A DNA stretch of 64,000 nucleotides, taken from NCBI RefSeq assembly GCF_027409185.1, contig NC_084464.1, positions 42,693,095-42,757,094 on the forward strand, in the 5' to 3' direction. Made by a program: the position numbers and the translations under genes. Position 1 is the stretch's first letter. The number at the start of each line of letters is the position of its first letter. The notes beneath the pieces were generated by a model that was given only the letters and a program-made list of their open reading frames with translations, did not search any database and had not been told where the DNA came from. This stretch comes from Cynocephalus volans (taxonomy: Eukaryota > Chordata > Mammalia > Dermoptera > Cynocephalidae). Shown one piece after another: positions 49,503 to 61,244 of the stretch.

Positions 49503-50244
49503 GTCAGGCCTAAAAATGGATGCTGAAGCAGCAACTTCTTTAAACAAATTTATGACTGTACTGTAGACAGAAGGAACAGCATGAGCTCTAGGCTATATCA
49601 TGGGGTATAATATTTTGCCCTCAGGAGAGTCTTTTTAACTTCAAGACAAAACTTTTTGGAATATAGAAAGAAGCCAAGATTCATCTTTGCAATGCTTTCA
49701 GGAGAAAACTTAAATGTAACTCATTTTCTAAATTTAAAAAAAAAAAAAATGAGTAATGAGACAATATGGATACCATCTGAAAGCATTCCAGAATGCTAAA
49801 CATGGGAAGAACTTTGCTAAATGACCTGTCTACGTCTCTGGGGAATGTCTAACAATCCAATGTTCTTTTCCTGAAGTGTTCCTAGGATAGGAAGTCCTCA
49901 ATCTTCCGTCGTTTCCCTTCCTAATATTGTATCACCTTCATGTGTTATGTTTCTTTTATGTTATTGGCTACTTTATAATACACAGAAAACCAATGTGCAT
50001 CACTTCCAGTAGCAGGGCTTCCAGTAGTAGCGGAGGTGATATCAGGACAGAGTTCCATGGGGAGAAGACTACAGAGCTGAGGATACATAAGCCAGAGCAG
50101 TACCCTCTCATTCATGGGGACCTACCTGGCAGAAGGTGAGAGAATGAGCTCTAATCCACAGAAAATACAGGGAGGGTTAGGACCATGTTTGGCTGTGGCA
50201 TTTTTCCTCTCTTAGGCCCAGATAAAGGTTGGAAATCCTTTGGG

Positions 50245-50425
50245 TCATGGCTATTCAAAGCGTGGTCACAAAGGACCAACAGCGTCAGCCTCATCTGGGA
50301 GTTTGTCAGAATGCAGAATTTCAGGCTTAGCACCAGACTTATAGAATCTGGATCAGCATTTTAATGAGCTGCCCAGATAATTTGCTTACATGTTAAAATT
50401 TTAGAAGCCCTACTCTAGGAATAAA
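50245..50425 (-). mobile_element. MER5A-type hAT transposon
   Basis: TCAAAGCGTGGTCACAAAGG, ATCTGGGAGTTTGTCAGAATG and TAATGAGCTGCCCAGATAAT follow the antisense MER5A order as remembered. Confidence 0.7.
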
Positions 50426-50453
50426 GTAAGATCTTAAAACATCTGAAGTTCTT

Positions 50454-50562
50454 CCCTTTTTTTTTTTTTTTTTTTTTTTGGCAGCTGTCCAGCATGGGCA
50501 ACTGAACCCTTTACCATGGTGTTATAAGGCCACACTCCAACAAACTGAGCCATCTGGCAAGC
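50454..50562 (-). mobile_element. Monomeric tRNA-related SINE
   Basis: Long poly-T, GGCAGCTGTCCAGCATGGG, TTACCATGGTGTTATAAGG. Flanked by CTGAAGTTCTT (50443-50453) and CTGAAGCTCTT (50563-50573). Confidence 0.85.
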
Positions 50563-50573
50563 CTGAAGCTCTT

Positions 50574-50705
50574 CTTTAAAAGCAAATTCTCAAGCTCTAC
50601 CCCAGAGGGACTGCATCTGGGTATCTGAGGATCAGTGCAGGAATCTGCATTTTCAGCAAGAAACCAGGTTTCCATGCACATTAATGTTTGAGGACTGCTG
50701 TGTTA
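50574..50705 (-). mobile_element. Second MER5-type hAT fragment
   Basis: GGAATCTGCATTTTCAGCAAG and ACATTAATGTTTGAGGACTG are MER5-type antisense text. Confidence 0.6.
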
Positions 50706-50936
50706 GACAGTGAAAAATCTAGGCAGGGGAGGGCTGTGGATTGGAAATGGAATGATGGTGTTTGGGAGCTGGAACACACATGTCCTGGCTTCTATGAGGG
50801 CAGACACAGACCTCTTGCCACGCTCAGGACTTCCATGGATGTGATGGCGGGAGACTGCCCCATCTGCCCCTCACTGATGGCCGGTCAGTAATAGGAATCA
50901 CTGACCCTGGGAGTAAAACACATTGTGGGACAGGTT

Positions 50937-51840
50937 CTCATAAGAGGGATGGGAAAGCCATGTCCTTTGAGGGATGCATCATCAGCTGCCCCCTTGGTCT
51001 ATAGAGGCCAAAGAATGGGACTATTTTCCCTGTGAAAGAGTCCTGAAAAGTAAGAATGGTGGCCACTTCATGTGCATTAGTAAAGGTCAACCTGCCCCTT
51101 CCTGAAATAGAAGGTCATCCCTATCATCTGGAGATTTTCCCCCAGGGTCAATTTGGTTTCTGGGGCTCTGAGAGCCCAGAACTGCCCCCCTTGTGACTCT
51201 CATAGCCCAGATTCCTCCTTCTGGCAGAGGGAGAACATTATCTTTCTTCTCATGGACTCTCAAGCCACACCCAGGTTGTAGTCCTCAGTATGACAGTTTT
51301 ACCCTCCAGCACTATGAGCCCAGAGGAGTAGCCCTCCTGACCCAGCACATAGGGGTTAGTGTCCAATCTCTGGGGCTGAGCAGGCAGCCCTAGCAGAGCC
51401 TCTCATGGTCACATGTTTGCCATCCTTGAAGAGCAGGAGGGTTGGGTGAGCAGTGCCCCCATCTGGGATCACTTCCTCTGATAAAGAAAAAGACCAAGGG
51501 TTAGAGCTCCACAGCACTGGAAATAGGAAAATGACATACTACCATTGGCTTCAGCAATACATGTCTTTCCCACATGCAAAATACACTTATCCCATCCCAG
51601 TGCTCCCAAAGTCGTCTTCCATCATCAACCTTAAGGTCTAAGTCCAAAGTCCCATCTAAATATCATCTAGATCAGATCTGAGTGAGACTTAAGGTATGAT
51701 TCATTCTGAGACAAATTCCCCTCTAGCTGTGGGCCTATGAACTCAGACAAGAAGATGATCACAGGGTCCCTCATGTAATGCAGACAGATGCTACAGGTCT
51801 CCTCTTCCAGGAGGTTCCCAGCACTGGGCCCAGTCACCAT
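50937..51840 (-). pseudogene. TRIM family (RING / B30.2) pseudogene
   Basis: Minus strand. A first piece at 51840-51750 reads MVTGPSAGNLLEEETCSICL then HYMRDPVII, the start of a TRIM RING finger with CxxC; the frame then leaves RING sequence. At 51477 a 3' splice site (TTTCTTTATCAG) precedes a PRY-SPRY exon read in several frames: AHPTLLLFKDGKHVT, then NPYVLGQEGYSSG, then APETKLTLGENLQMIGM, then LTFQDSFTGKIVPFFGLY, with TGA near 50938. TRIM proteins are RING E3 ligases; B30.2 binds targets. The rest of RING, the B-box and coiled coil are missing and at least three frameshifts occur, so it is dead. TRIM genes cluster in the MHC class I region, which fits the neighbour at 36 kb. Which TRIM it derives from is not resolved. 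Confidence 0.8.
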
Positions 51841-52205
51841 GACTGCTGTCCAAAGTGTGCTCAGCAATTCCTTCTTAACCACCTGTGACTCTGTGTGACA
51901 GAAAGAGGATGTGGTCAGGAACGGGAACAGTAAGTGAGATGGGAAGAGAACTTGTTTAGGATTGAGAGAGATAATGTAGGCCCCAGGAGCTGGGCCCCAG
52001 CAGTCGCCTCCTAACTGGTCCCTGAACATGTTTTCTTATCCCCTCCAACCACCAGAGTGGCCTTTCTCAGAATGGAGGTCTCACCTTCAGTTCTCTGTTT
52101 ACAGCACAAGGCTATGGAGGGCTTACAAGGATCAGCCTGAATCACCTCCCCTCTCTCTCCTACCTTGTTTCTCTCCAGCCATGAGAGTGAACATTGGTTG
52201 AGCAT

Positions 52206-52619
52206 TGCATCTGTTGCTTATAACAAAATACCTTTTGTTATTTAAAAAACTAGGTGATTTGTAAAGAAAACAAAATTTATTGCTAACAGTTTCGGAGGCT
52301 AAGAAGTCCAAAGTCCAGGGAACACAGCTGGTGCAGGCTTTGTTGGTGGTGACAGTGACCCAGAGGTCTCACATGGCAGAAAATGGTGGAGCAGAGAGAA
52401 ACTAACCTCTCATGTGCTCTTCTTTTAAAACCCTCTGAACCACGCCCCTGACCACCGTTATTAATCCATTCACTATGGCATGGTCCTACAATCTAATCAC
52501 CTCTTCAAGGCCCCACCTTTCAACTACCATAATAGGATTTCCCACCCTCAACAGTTACAGTGCGAATTAAGCTTCTAATATATGGACTTTGGGGGACACA
52601 ATTTAATCAACCCACAGCA
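52206..52619 (-). mobile_element. MaLR solo LTR, antisense
   Basis: Antisense to the LTR type at 17523 and 40232 (TCTAATCACCTCTTCAAGGC; CATAATAGGATTTCCCACCC). Flanked by AGCAT at 52201-52205 and 52620-52624. Confidence 0.85.
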
Positions 52620-52624
52620 AGCAT

Positions 52625-52835
52625 CAACTATGAGCCAGGCATGTTCTAAGCATGTCACATGTCACCTCAAACAATCCTCACAACATACCTAACACATCAT
52701 GCATATTACAGGTAAGGAGGCTGAAGCATACAGTGGGTACGTAGCTTGTTCAGGATCACACAGATGAGAGGCAGTGGAGTAAGCCCTCAGATCTAGGTGG
52801 TCCAGGTGGATGCCAGCACCTTCAGCACCATGCTG
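52625..52835 (-). mobile_element. MIR-type ancient SINE, antisense
   Basis: ATATTACAGGTAAGGAGGCTG, GATCACACAGATGAGAGGCA and a following GTGG..CCAG segment are antisense MIR text. Confidence 0.6.
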
Positions 52836-53264
52836 CAGCCACCCTAGCTTCCCTGGACTTGATTAGTCCTGCAAACTCGCCCCACCATCCAATATGTAGG
52901 ATGTCTCCCCAGCTGTTCCCTCTATAGGAGAAACTTCTCCCTGTCAACTCCTGCTGTCCTCAGGGCTCAGTTGAAATGTCACCTCCCCAGGGAGGATGTC
53001 CTAAGCTGCTCCCAGACCAAGGGGGTGCCCTGCTCCACCATCTAAATGCCTGTCTTTCCAGCTGGACTGTTTACTGTAAAGACCAGGAGCACATTTGACC
53101 TGGGCATTGCCACATACCCAGTGCTTGGCCGCTGTCAGGCCCAAAATAAACATAATTTGAGTTAATAAATTAATACAGTTCCCCAAAATGTAGTTAGGGA
53201 AGACTTCTTGTTTCTGGTAATGACAGGCCAGGATTTTTGGACCAACCCTTTTACAGAAAAGTTA

Positions 53265-53435
53265 TTTATTTATTTATTTTTTAAAGGTGACCGGTAAGGG
53301 GATCTTAACCCTTGGCTTGGTGTTGTCAGCACCACGCTCAGCCAGTGAGTGAACCGGCCATCCCTATATAGGATCCGAACCCATGTCCTTGGTGTTATCA
53401 GCACCACACTCTCCCGAGTGAGCCACAGGCCGACC
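53265..53435 (-). mobile_element. Dimeric tRNA-Ile-type SINE
   Basis: T/A-rich tail, GTGACCGGTAAGGGGATC, two halves joined at CGGCCATCCCTATATAGG, head GGCCGAC. Flanked by CAGAAAAGTTA at 53254-53264 and 53436-53446. Confidence 0.92.
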
Positions 53436-53467
53436 CAGAAAAGTTACTTTGATGCAATATACCTTGC

Positions 53468-53924
53468 AGTATTAGTCTGTTTTCTGTTGCTTATAACAGG
53501 ACACCTGAAACTGGGTAATTTATAAAGAAACAAAATTTATTTCTTACAGTTTTGGGGTCTGGGAAGTCCACCATCCAGGGGGTACATCTAATGAGGGCCT
53601 TGTTCTGTGTGGGACTCTCTACAGGGTCCTGTGGTGACCAGGGTATCACATGGTGAGAACGGCGTGAGCAAGAGAGTTAATGTGCTCTCTTGCTCTCCTT
53701 ATAAAGCCACCAGAACCACTCCCTGATAACCCACTAAATGATTAACCCTTTTCTCTATGAATGGATTAATACATTCATGAGGACAGAGTCTTCATGATCT
53801 AATCACCTCTTAAGGGCCCCACCTTTCAAATACCATAACTGTATTTCCCACTCCCTTAACACTGTTACTATGGAGATCAAGTTTCCAACACATGAACTTT
53901 TGGGGACACAGTCAACCCATAGCA
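53468..53924 (-). mobile_element. MST/THE1-type MaLR solo LTR, antisense
   Basis: TATTAGTCTGTTTTCTGTTGC through CACCTTTCAAATACC to CAACCCATAGCA. Flanked by CTTGC at 53463-53467 and 53925-53929. Confidence 0.85.
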
Positions 53925-53929
53925 CTTGC

Positions 53930-55200
53930 TTATGACTACAGAGATTTCAAATATTTGAAGGGCTATTACATGAAGAAATATGCTTATTCTGTGTGATGTA
54001 GAGGGTAGAACTATGTCCCTTCTGTAAAAGCTTCGAGGAGACAGAATTGGGCTCATCATAAGGATTAAAATTTTTTTAATCAAATTAGACTTAACAATGG
54101 GATGATTTGCCTTGGTATGTAGTGAGTTCTCCATCACTCAAGAGATTCAACCCCTCACTCTTGATATTGAATAAAGAGTATGGACATTGTGAGGGGATCG
54201 ACCACCTGATCTCCAAGGCCCCTTCTTCACTCAAGTTGCCCTCATAGGTGGAGCACTGGGCTGGGTGTCAGAGGACCTGGGACCCACTAGAAGGGTGATT
54301 GTGGCACTTCTGGGCATCTGTTAGTTAAGCTGGGATATCTGACCAACAGAAGTATGAATGGATTAAATTGAATATTACATATAAATCCCTGTGTTTGTTT
54401 TGTCTTTGTTCTGCTTTTTTCTTTGCATTATGAAAACCCACCTCAATTCTTTTTCCTTCTCCCAATTTTTTCGATGCCCAACATCGTGATAACAACAAGA
54501 AAAGAACTTTTAAAATGGAAAAGAAAAATGTCACCTGCAATCCCACTACCTGATGTAATCATTGTACTTATTTTTCTCTATTCTCTTCTAGTGTGACCAA
54601 GGACAGCTTTGGTTTTGGGAACTCACATGGGAAACCATTTCGGTTAAAAGTGCAGGAATCATTTTGTCTCCTTTCTCAACCCCATTAAGCAATATTAATT
54701 GTTCCTTCCCCTCTGCTACTGTCCTGATATGTGCAGATATGTGATGGAGAGCCAACCGAGGTCCTCTCTGCCCTTTGCCCCCTCCAAAAATCAATGCCAA
54801 GAGAATTCATTCTGAACGCAACACATGGTGAAGAAGGAAGGTGGGGGAAAGCCTTGGTTTTACCTGAGATCTTCTATCTTCTGTAACATGGAGTGTTCAG
54901 TCTAGGAGGATATGGGGAGAACTCCAGAAAGAAAAAAAGAAAAAGAAAAGAATAGTTTTACCCACCCTGAAGTTAAGCCTTCTCCTCAAGAACTGAAGTA
55001 GACACTGCTCCATTTTGTCCCTCCCTTCCTAGAGTTTTAGCCAAGTTCAGCTCAGTAACTGGTGCTGACCCTGTATTAATACTGCACTTTGGGACTAGTT
55101 CAGCAGGTGCACACTCCTCCCATCCCCAGCCTGTTTGACTTCTCCCCAACCACCTCCTCAGCTCCTGCAGGCAGCTGGGAGAGGGGACTCCTGCAGGCTG
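53930..55200. other. No gene recognised
   Basis: A MIR-like stretch is possible at 54230-54320. Purine-rich AAGAAAAAG patch at 54929-54952. Nothing coding. Confidence 0.35.
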
Positions 55201-55204
55201 AACA

Positions 55205-55765
55205 GAAGTGACTTCATTTTGTTAAACTTCTAAATTAAAAAGTTTTTTTTCTTACTCTTGTAACCCGAACCACATAGCTTGCAGCTGGACATTAGAATAC
55301 AATGATTCTTGTTCACATGATTGCTAGAACATAATGGCTTTCGCTCACACTGTACACAGAATAATTATAGAAGGAATTATTAACCCAGGTGGCCATTCTA
55401 TACTAACTTACTAACTAGATCTTTTTGAGGTTAACAGAAACTGAAATCTGTGACTTGACTTCATGGAGGATGGTCACCATGAATCAGCTCCCACCTGAGA
55501 AATTCTTTGTTGTTTATCTGCAATTCTATGATTATGCCTGCATGTCTCTGCTTAGATCAGCATGAATCAGCCCCTACCACCTGTCCCTATAAAACCCTTT
55601 GGCAAGTCTGGGAAAAGTTGAGATGGCCTCTGAGACATGAGTCCACCATTTCCCCAGGCTGCCGGCTTCCTGATTAAAGGCCACCTTTCCTTATACCAAC
55701 ACTTGCCTCTCAATTATTGGCTATTGAGCTTCAAGCAAACAGACCATTGGGGTTTCAGTAACACT
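55205..55765 (+). mobile_element. Probable solo LTR of a class I (gamma-like) endogenous retrovirus
   Basis: Promoter-like CCCTATAAAACCCTTTGG at about 55586, a downstream CTGATTAAAGGCCACC polyadenylation region at 55670, and an end GGGGTTTCAGTAACA give the U3-R-U5 order of a gammaretroviral LTR. No internal genes adjoin. The left end is uncertain. Confidence 0.6.
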
Positions 55766-56572
55766 ACAAAGACTGTAGGAGAGCTCCCTTGCGGGTGGAA
55801 ATGGAGGGTGCCCTCTGCCTGCTGCTCTTCAGGAGAATGTTCCACTTTCGCTTTTGTTTCTTGTGTTGGAGACTGTCCAGGCTAAAGAAAGAACAGTTTC
55901 TTCTTCCCCAAAGGCAATCAGGAAATGATTCCTTTCCTAACTAGTTCTATCTAGTGCCTGTTAATCTTACTGAGTCGGTTCCTCAGAAGTCAGTCACTCA
56001 GGAAATTGCCTCCCTTTTGGCCTCCCCACAATGCAAGCTTCTTAGGGAACTTGACATTTTTATGAAATCTGCCCCGACATGTGCAGCCCAACAGCAGAGC
56101 TTATGGTGACAACCAAAGCAAACGAAGAGTTTGGCTTCATGAAAAAACAGGCAAAGAGAAGTAAATAAACAGATATGCAACCTTCTGAATCATGTCCCCA
56201 GATGGAGATGGCCACGTAGACAAGTCAGCAGGGTCCAGATATGAAGAAAGATAAAAATAGGAAGGTCACATAACTTCCCTTACGCTGTTCCTGTGTGCTT
56301 ATCCTTTCTGTTTCCAAATGTCTCAGCTAAGAGATCATATGGACTCCAAACTCTTAGACTCCAGTGCTGCTTTGAATTGTCCTGGGTGTCCTGGATGTCA
56401 CCTCTATTTATTTATGTCGGACATCATTCAATCAACACTTACTACAAGCAAACTATATGTGAGGGCAGTTTAGTATTCAAAATAATTGACAACTGGTACG
56501 TTACAGAGTAATAGAAATTAATATAGGAATTAAAATTTTAATTTTTATTTTCTAACCTATTAAAAACTACAT

Positions 56573-56856
56573 TGAAAGGAAGAGTCGACACCAGTTGACG
56601 ATCCACCGGAGAGAGCTCGTTTATTAGGCAGCACACACACACATATATAGGGCTTTAAGGGGAAAGCTGATTGGCTTAAAATATAATCCCTACTTAGCAT
56701 ACCGCATGGGGTTTGGGGGGGAGCTGATTGGTGTGTAATTCGCACCGGCGGGAAGGAGAATACGGAAGAGAAGGGCAACCAGCGCCATGATGGGGTGTGG
56801 CCGAGAAGGGCTTATGTGATCGGGGTGTGATCCCTTGGGGCATTTGGGTCCCTACA
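56573..56856 (-). mobile_element. Short CpG-containing solo LTR with perfect TACAT duplication
   Basis: 284 bp, + strand TGAAAGGAAGAG...GGGTCCCTACA, flanked by TACAT at 56568-56572 and 56857-56861. On the minus strand: CCCTATATATG TATA-like text, CCTAATAAACGAGC polyadenylation signal, then CTCTCCGGTGG toward U5. Retained CpGs suggest a comparatively recent insertion. No internal sequence remains. Confidence 0.85.
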
Positions 56857-56864
56857 TACATGCC

Positions 56865-58130
56865 AAGTGACATAAATTGTAGTATAACTTTTAAATCATT
56901 ATAACAATTTCCTAATTATTAATTTTTAGAAATTATTGGCATGATTTTTTTAATGTAGTTATTAGCTAAGTTATATGCCTGTTTGAGCCATGATTTGACA
57001 AGAGAGCCAAATAAAAAGTTTTCGATGATTTCCCCACTAAATCGATTTTATGCTCTGACATATGTCACATCAACTATATTGTTCACGGTGCTAAATTCTC
57101 TCCCACTTTAGCAACTACATTAAGGACTTTTTTCACCCTTGTAATAACTGCCTGAAATTCTTATATATTTAATATCTCTCTTCACTTAGTCACAAGATCA
57201 TTTAATTTAAGCCATATTTAATCAGTAGGCTTAATGTTGTTAATTCAATTGAGTTTTTAATTTAATTAATTATATCTATGTAGCTTTCTAAACAAAATTT
57301 TTAAAAGTTTTTTGTATTTTTCACTTTTGTCTTCAAACTAATTGCAACCATATAAATTAACAACAGATAATCTGAGTTTTCCTCTTGAAGTCGACATTTT
57401 CCTCTCAAATGGTATATTATATTTTTAAAAAATAATATTTTCTCCTTTTTCTTCTTTGCTTCCTTTATTTAATTTTATGTTAACTGATTCTTTTTTTTTT
57501 TTAAGTGTCCTGTAAGGGGATCTTAACCCTTGACTTGGTGTTGTCAGCACCACACTCAGCCAGTGAGTCACGGGCAGGCTCGATTCTTATTTTTTGTAAA
57601 ATTAATCCAGCTTCTTTAATAGTTAACATTTTTCTCTGATAAGGCTAAAGATAGTATTGACATCTCTGTTAAAATATGCCTTTAAAGACAAATCTCTGAA
57701 AAAAAAAATGGTTTTTTCCTAAACATTTCTCATTTCACAACTTCTATTAAAGGCATATAAAAGATTTGATACAGTTTCCTAATGCTCTTGCCATCATAGC
57801 ACTACAGAGTGACTAAATATTCTTCCTAGTTTTATGACTTCAATTCCCACCTCTTTAGATAGATTTTTTAAATTTTCTTAAATGTTTAAAATTTACAGAG
57901 GCAAATATTTAATTTATTTCATTTAAACATTTTACTGCATCATCCTGAAATCATTGACTACAGTGACTCATATAGCACCAAATTAAAACATACAGAAACT
58001 TTTCTAAAGTTTTGGCTGACACCCTAAATTGTGGCATACACCAGAACCATCTGCAGCATCATGTAACTATTTCACATCAAAACCATTTTTCTTGAGCACT
58101 CATGAGTAAGTTTGATATAGATATTTTAAA
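56865..58130. other. AT-rich intergenic sequence
   Basis: No gene; one SINE (57493-57581) interrupts it. Much of 58.3-59.0 kb is similar in composition. Confidence 0.4.
57493..57581 (-). mobile_element. Monomeric tRNA-Ile-type SINE
   Basis: Poly-T, GTAAGGGGATCTTAACCCTT, head CGGGCAGGCTC. Flanked by GATTCTT at 57486-57492 and 57582-57588. Confidence 0.88.
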
Positions 58131-58275
58131 ATATCGATTATTTTAAAAATTCTTTTAATTGACACATTGTAATTGTATGTATTTATGGGGTACAATCTGA
58201 TGTTTTGATATATATGTGTTGTATAATAATTAGATCAGGGTAGTTAACGTATTCATCACCTCATGCATTTATTTG
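58130..58275 (-). mobile_element. L1 3'UTR fragment, antisense
   Basis: TTAATTGACACATTGTAATTG, TATTTATGGGGTACAATCTG and GTATTCATCACCTCATGC. Confidence 0.75.
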
Positions 58276-59030
58276 AATTCCTCAGATCAACAAAGACCAT
58301 CAGTTTTAAAAGTCTTAAATTCAATATTAAGTAACTGATTAAAACACATTTTTGTGTCTTAATTGAAGCTTCATTGATAGTGATTTATTGCCTCAATTTA
58401 TGTTTTCTAAAAAGTTGTCTCATTACAATAAATATATGATTTGCAACCAGCAGAGCCATTAATGTAGACTGCAATAATATGCACTATTTATACCTTTTTT
58501 AAAGCCTTTATTTAGCATGTAAAACACTCTAAGTTCACAATAGATAGTATTAACATTGTGATGACATTTTTTCAATGTTTTGTTCATCTTATGATAAAAC
58601 AAAAGTTATTTCAGGTGATTTATTATTTCACATACTTTATTGTACAAAATTAATTCATAAAGCTCTTCAAATTCTTCTCAATAATTTATCATTTTTTTCA
58701 CTGAATTCTGAGCACTGACAGAATGTGCTCGGAAGTCAACTTTCAACTTTTCACACAGATTTGCATATAATTTGCATCCAATATTTATATTGCTAGCAAT
58801 AATCAACTACCTGCAAATTTTGTCAAAATTATCAGGGTTTTTTAGAAATTAAAATTATTGTTTACTTTGAACTGAATGTTCAAACAATATTGAAGGCATT
58901 CCCACTTGTCATAACTTTTTGTGTACTATATTCGTTCTAGACCACAGTCTGGGTATTATACCATGGGCTTCATTGTACTCTCTCAGATCCAGAAGATTCA
59001 TGTTTATAGTATTTAAAAGCAATGTTTAAA

Positions 59031-59382
59031 GCCGCAGGGGGTTCCCCAGCCATGGAACCCCTTCCTCCCCAGGGCCCCAGCCACGCCACCCTACCCCCCA
59101 CCACCCCGACATTCACATCCAGCCCCTCAACAACGACAACTGACAATGACAACGGAGCCACTGCCAGAAACTACCCAGGCTCCAGAGCCAGAATGAGGGG
59201 GGTGTTGAGTGGAGCCTGCGGGCCTCAGTCATGCCTGCCACTCTGAGCAAGCAGCCCAGGGGAGGAGCTGCCGTGGGCCAAGGCCAACCCCGCCCGCCCA
59301 CCTCCACCTCGGTTTCCCTACCCCTCTCCCCCTCCCATAAATTTTTTTTAAATAAATAAATTTTTTAAAAAATACAATACTA
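59031..59382 (+). mobile_element. GC-rich non-coding retroposon with A/T-rich tail
   Basis: About 310 bp of GC-rich text (GCCGCAGGGGGTTCCCC start; CCCCTCTCCCCCTCCC before the tail) and a TTTTAAATAAATAAA tail. AGCAATGTTTAAA at 59018-59030 recurs at 59386-59398. The pyrimidine-rich end resembles the end of the composite retroposon, but the rest does not obviously match. Confidence 0.7.
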
Positions 59383-59399
59383 AGAGCAATGTTTAAAAT

Positions 59400-60280
59400 G
59401 GATTTAAACTTTGTCACTTCATTCACTATTTAGTATTCTAAGTTCCTGAGTTTATGCATATCAAAACACTGCACAATTATTTCCAGAAGAATAACAGCAT
59501 CCTAACAATAAGAAAGAAATACCAAACAAATATACTATTTAGAAGTAATAGCAGTAGGAAAATAATGACAAACCGATGACATTCCTGAACACAGAACAAA
59601 GGATGTGCAATTCAGCCATGCTGCTTGTCCTGAGGTGGCTAAACTGGCAGGTGGTGCCATAAATGTGTCTCAGATGTTGCAAGGACCTGAGACCGTCTAA
59701 TGACAAATAGCTAATGAGTTTATGTTAGAATTTATAGTACTTATTAATTTCACTGCTCATCACAGTTACTATTCTATTTGCTGTAGCAATCAGTATAGCT
59801 GTACTAGTGCATACTGGCTGAACACCAGTGTGTAAGAGAGAATACCATAAAGGGCTACATAAACATTAGTTAACGTGCTATAAATTTTAGCATTTAAGTA
59901 TTGAATTGCTTAGGTTTGGAAGTCAGGTGAGGAACTTTTTAAAATTACAGTAATAGGGGCCTCAGGAGGTAAGATTCTTGCTTCTAGTGTGTGGTTCTTG
60001 TGGAGTGGGGGGATGATGGGATGGTCTGTTTTTTCCTAATTCCTGTCAGCTGAATGAACAGAGGTAGCTAACTGAGTTTGAATAAAAAAGATAAATTGCC
60101 TTCATTTTGGTAGTTGTGCTGGGTAGTATTGGTACTGATCTTAGTAGTTAGGCTGCAATCTGCAGCTAGCTGTTATGAAGTGCTTAGTGCAAGGATGGGG
60201 TTTACCAGCACTCTCTGGGCTAATTATTTCACACTTAGAAAACAGAATGTGCATGGATTTGCTTTGGTTATCTAGATCAG
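59400..60280. other. No gene recognised
   Basis: AT-rich, no repeat or exon assigned. Confidence 0.35.
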
Positions 60281-60284
60281 TGCT

Positions 60285-60441
60285 GTCCCTTAGAAACAGG
60301 ATGAACACCACAAGTGTAATTTAAATGTTTATTAATATAAAGTAAAAACGAAGTGAAAATAATTTTAATAGTATATATTATTTAACCCAACTTATTTAAT
60401 ATATTAGCATTGCAACACATAAAAAAACTATTAGAGTTTTC
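60285..60441 (+). mobile_element. MER3-like hAT transposon, left part
   Basis: CAGTGCTGTCCCTTAGAAAC terminal region, continuing to TATTTAACCCAACTTATTTA. It resumes at about 61128 after the composite retroposon. Confidence 0.65.
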
Positions 60442-61127
60442 TTTTTACTTCTTTTTTTAAAAAAGAAAATGTGATTTTATTAATATTATTTTTTACATTC
60501 TAGGATGTCGTTGCGGAGGAGTTGGGAGGGAGGGGGAGAGGGGAAAGGGGAAGGAAATGTGATGGAAGAAGGAGGAAGGAGGGGCGGGAGTGAGGCCTGC
60601 GACACCCTGCTCATTCCCGTGGCGGGGGGAGGGGGAGGCTTCCAGCAGTGCCTTCGTCATTGCCGGGCTGGGTGCAGATATCAGGCGGATGTGGCAAAAG
60701 CCCTCGCCCCCCACCACCCACCACCCCAGCGCAGGAAGCCAGTGTCCTTCTTGATGCAGCTTGGTGGTCATCGCTGGGCTGGTTGCACGTGTGGCTGAGG
60801 GCCTCAGCCCCGCCCCCGCCCAGGGCCTGGGCTCTTCCTGCAGCAGCTTGGTGGTCGCCACGGGGCTGGCTGCGTATGTGGGGGAGGGGTGAGCCTGAGG
60901 CCCTCGTCCCCCACCCGGGGGACTGGTTACAATGTGTCGAGGAGGCAATGCTGAGGCTCCCGGCCCAACCCCCTTTCTGGCTTGGTAGCCCAGGGGACTT
61001 TGGTCCTTCTAGGTGTTACAGGTGTTCTTGGGTGAAATGAAACCTTTACTAGTTAATATCAAACTTTGCCTCTGGTTTCGAGTACTTCGTTTTTTCTTTC
61101 AGTTCTGTGTTGGATTATTTGCTGTTC
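60442..61127 (-). mobile_element. 5'-truncated copy of the composite retroposon
   Basis: Minus-oriented. It matches 24.24-24.98 kb in order: spacer (61127-60990), three GC-rich units with + strand starts near 60639, 60746 and 60834, a pyrimidine-rich segment and an A-rich tail. CTATTAG-AGTTTT at 60428-60441 and a close match CTATTAGTGAGTTTT at 61128 flank it. The L1 5'UTR-like portion is absent by 5' truncation. Confidence 0.82.
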
Positions 61128-61205
61128 CCTATTAGTGAGTTTTTTTACATTATTTTTTTCACACTGAATCTTTGAAACCTGGAGTGTGTTTTATATTCAG
61201 TTTCT
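61128..61205 (+). mobile_element. MER3-like hAT transposon, right part
   Basis: CACACTGAATCTTTGAAACC and GGAGTGTGTTTTATATTCAG continue the interrupted element. Confidence 0.6.
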
Positions 61206-61244
61206 GCATTGCTCTAGCCACACGTTCTCATTTTCTTCACCTTA

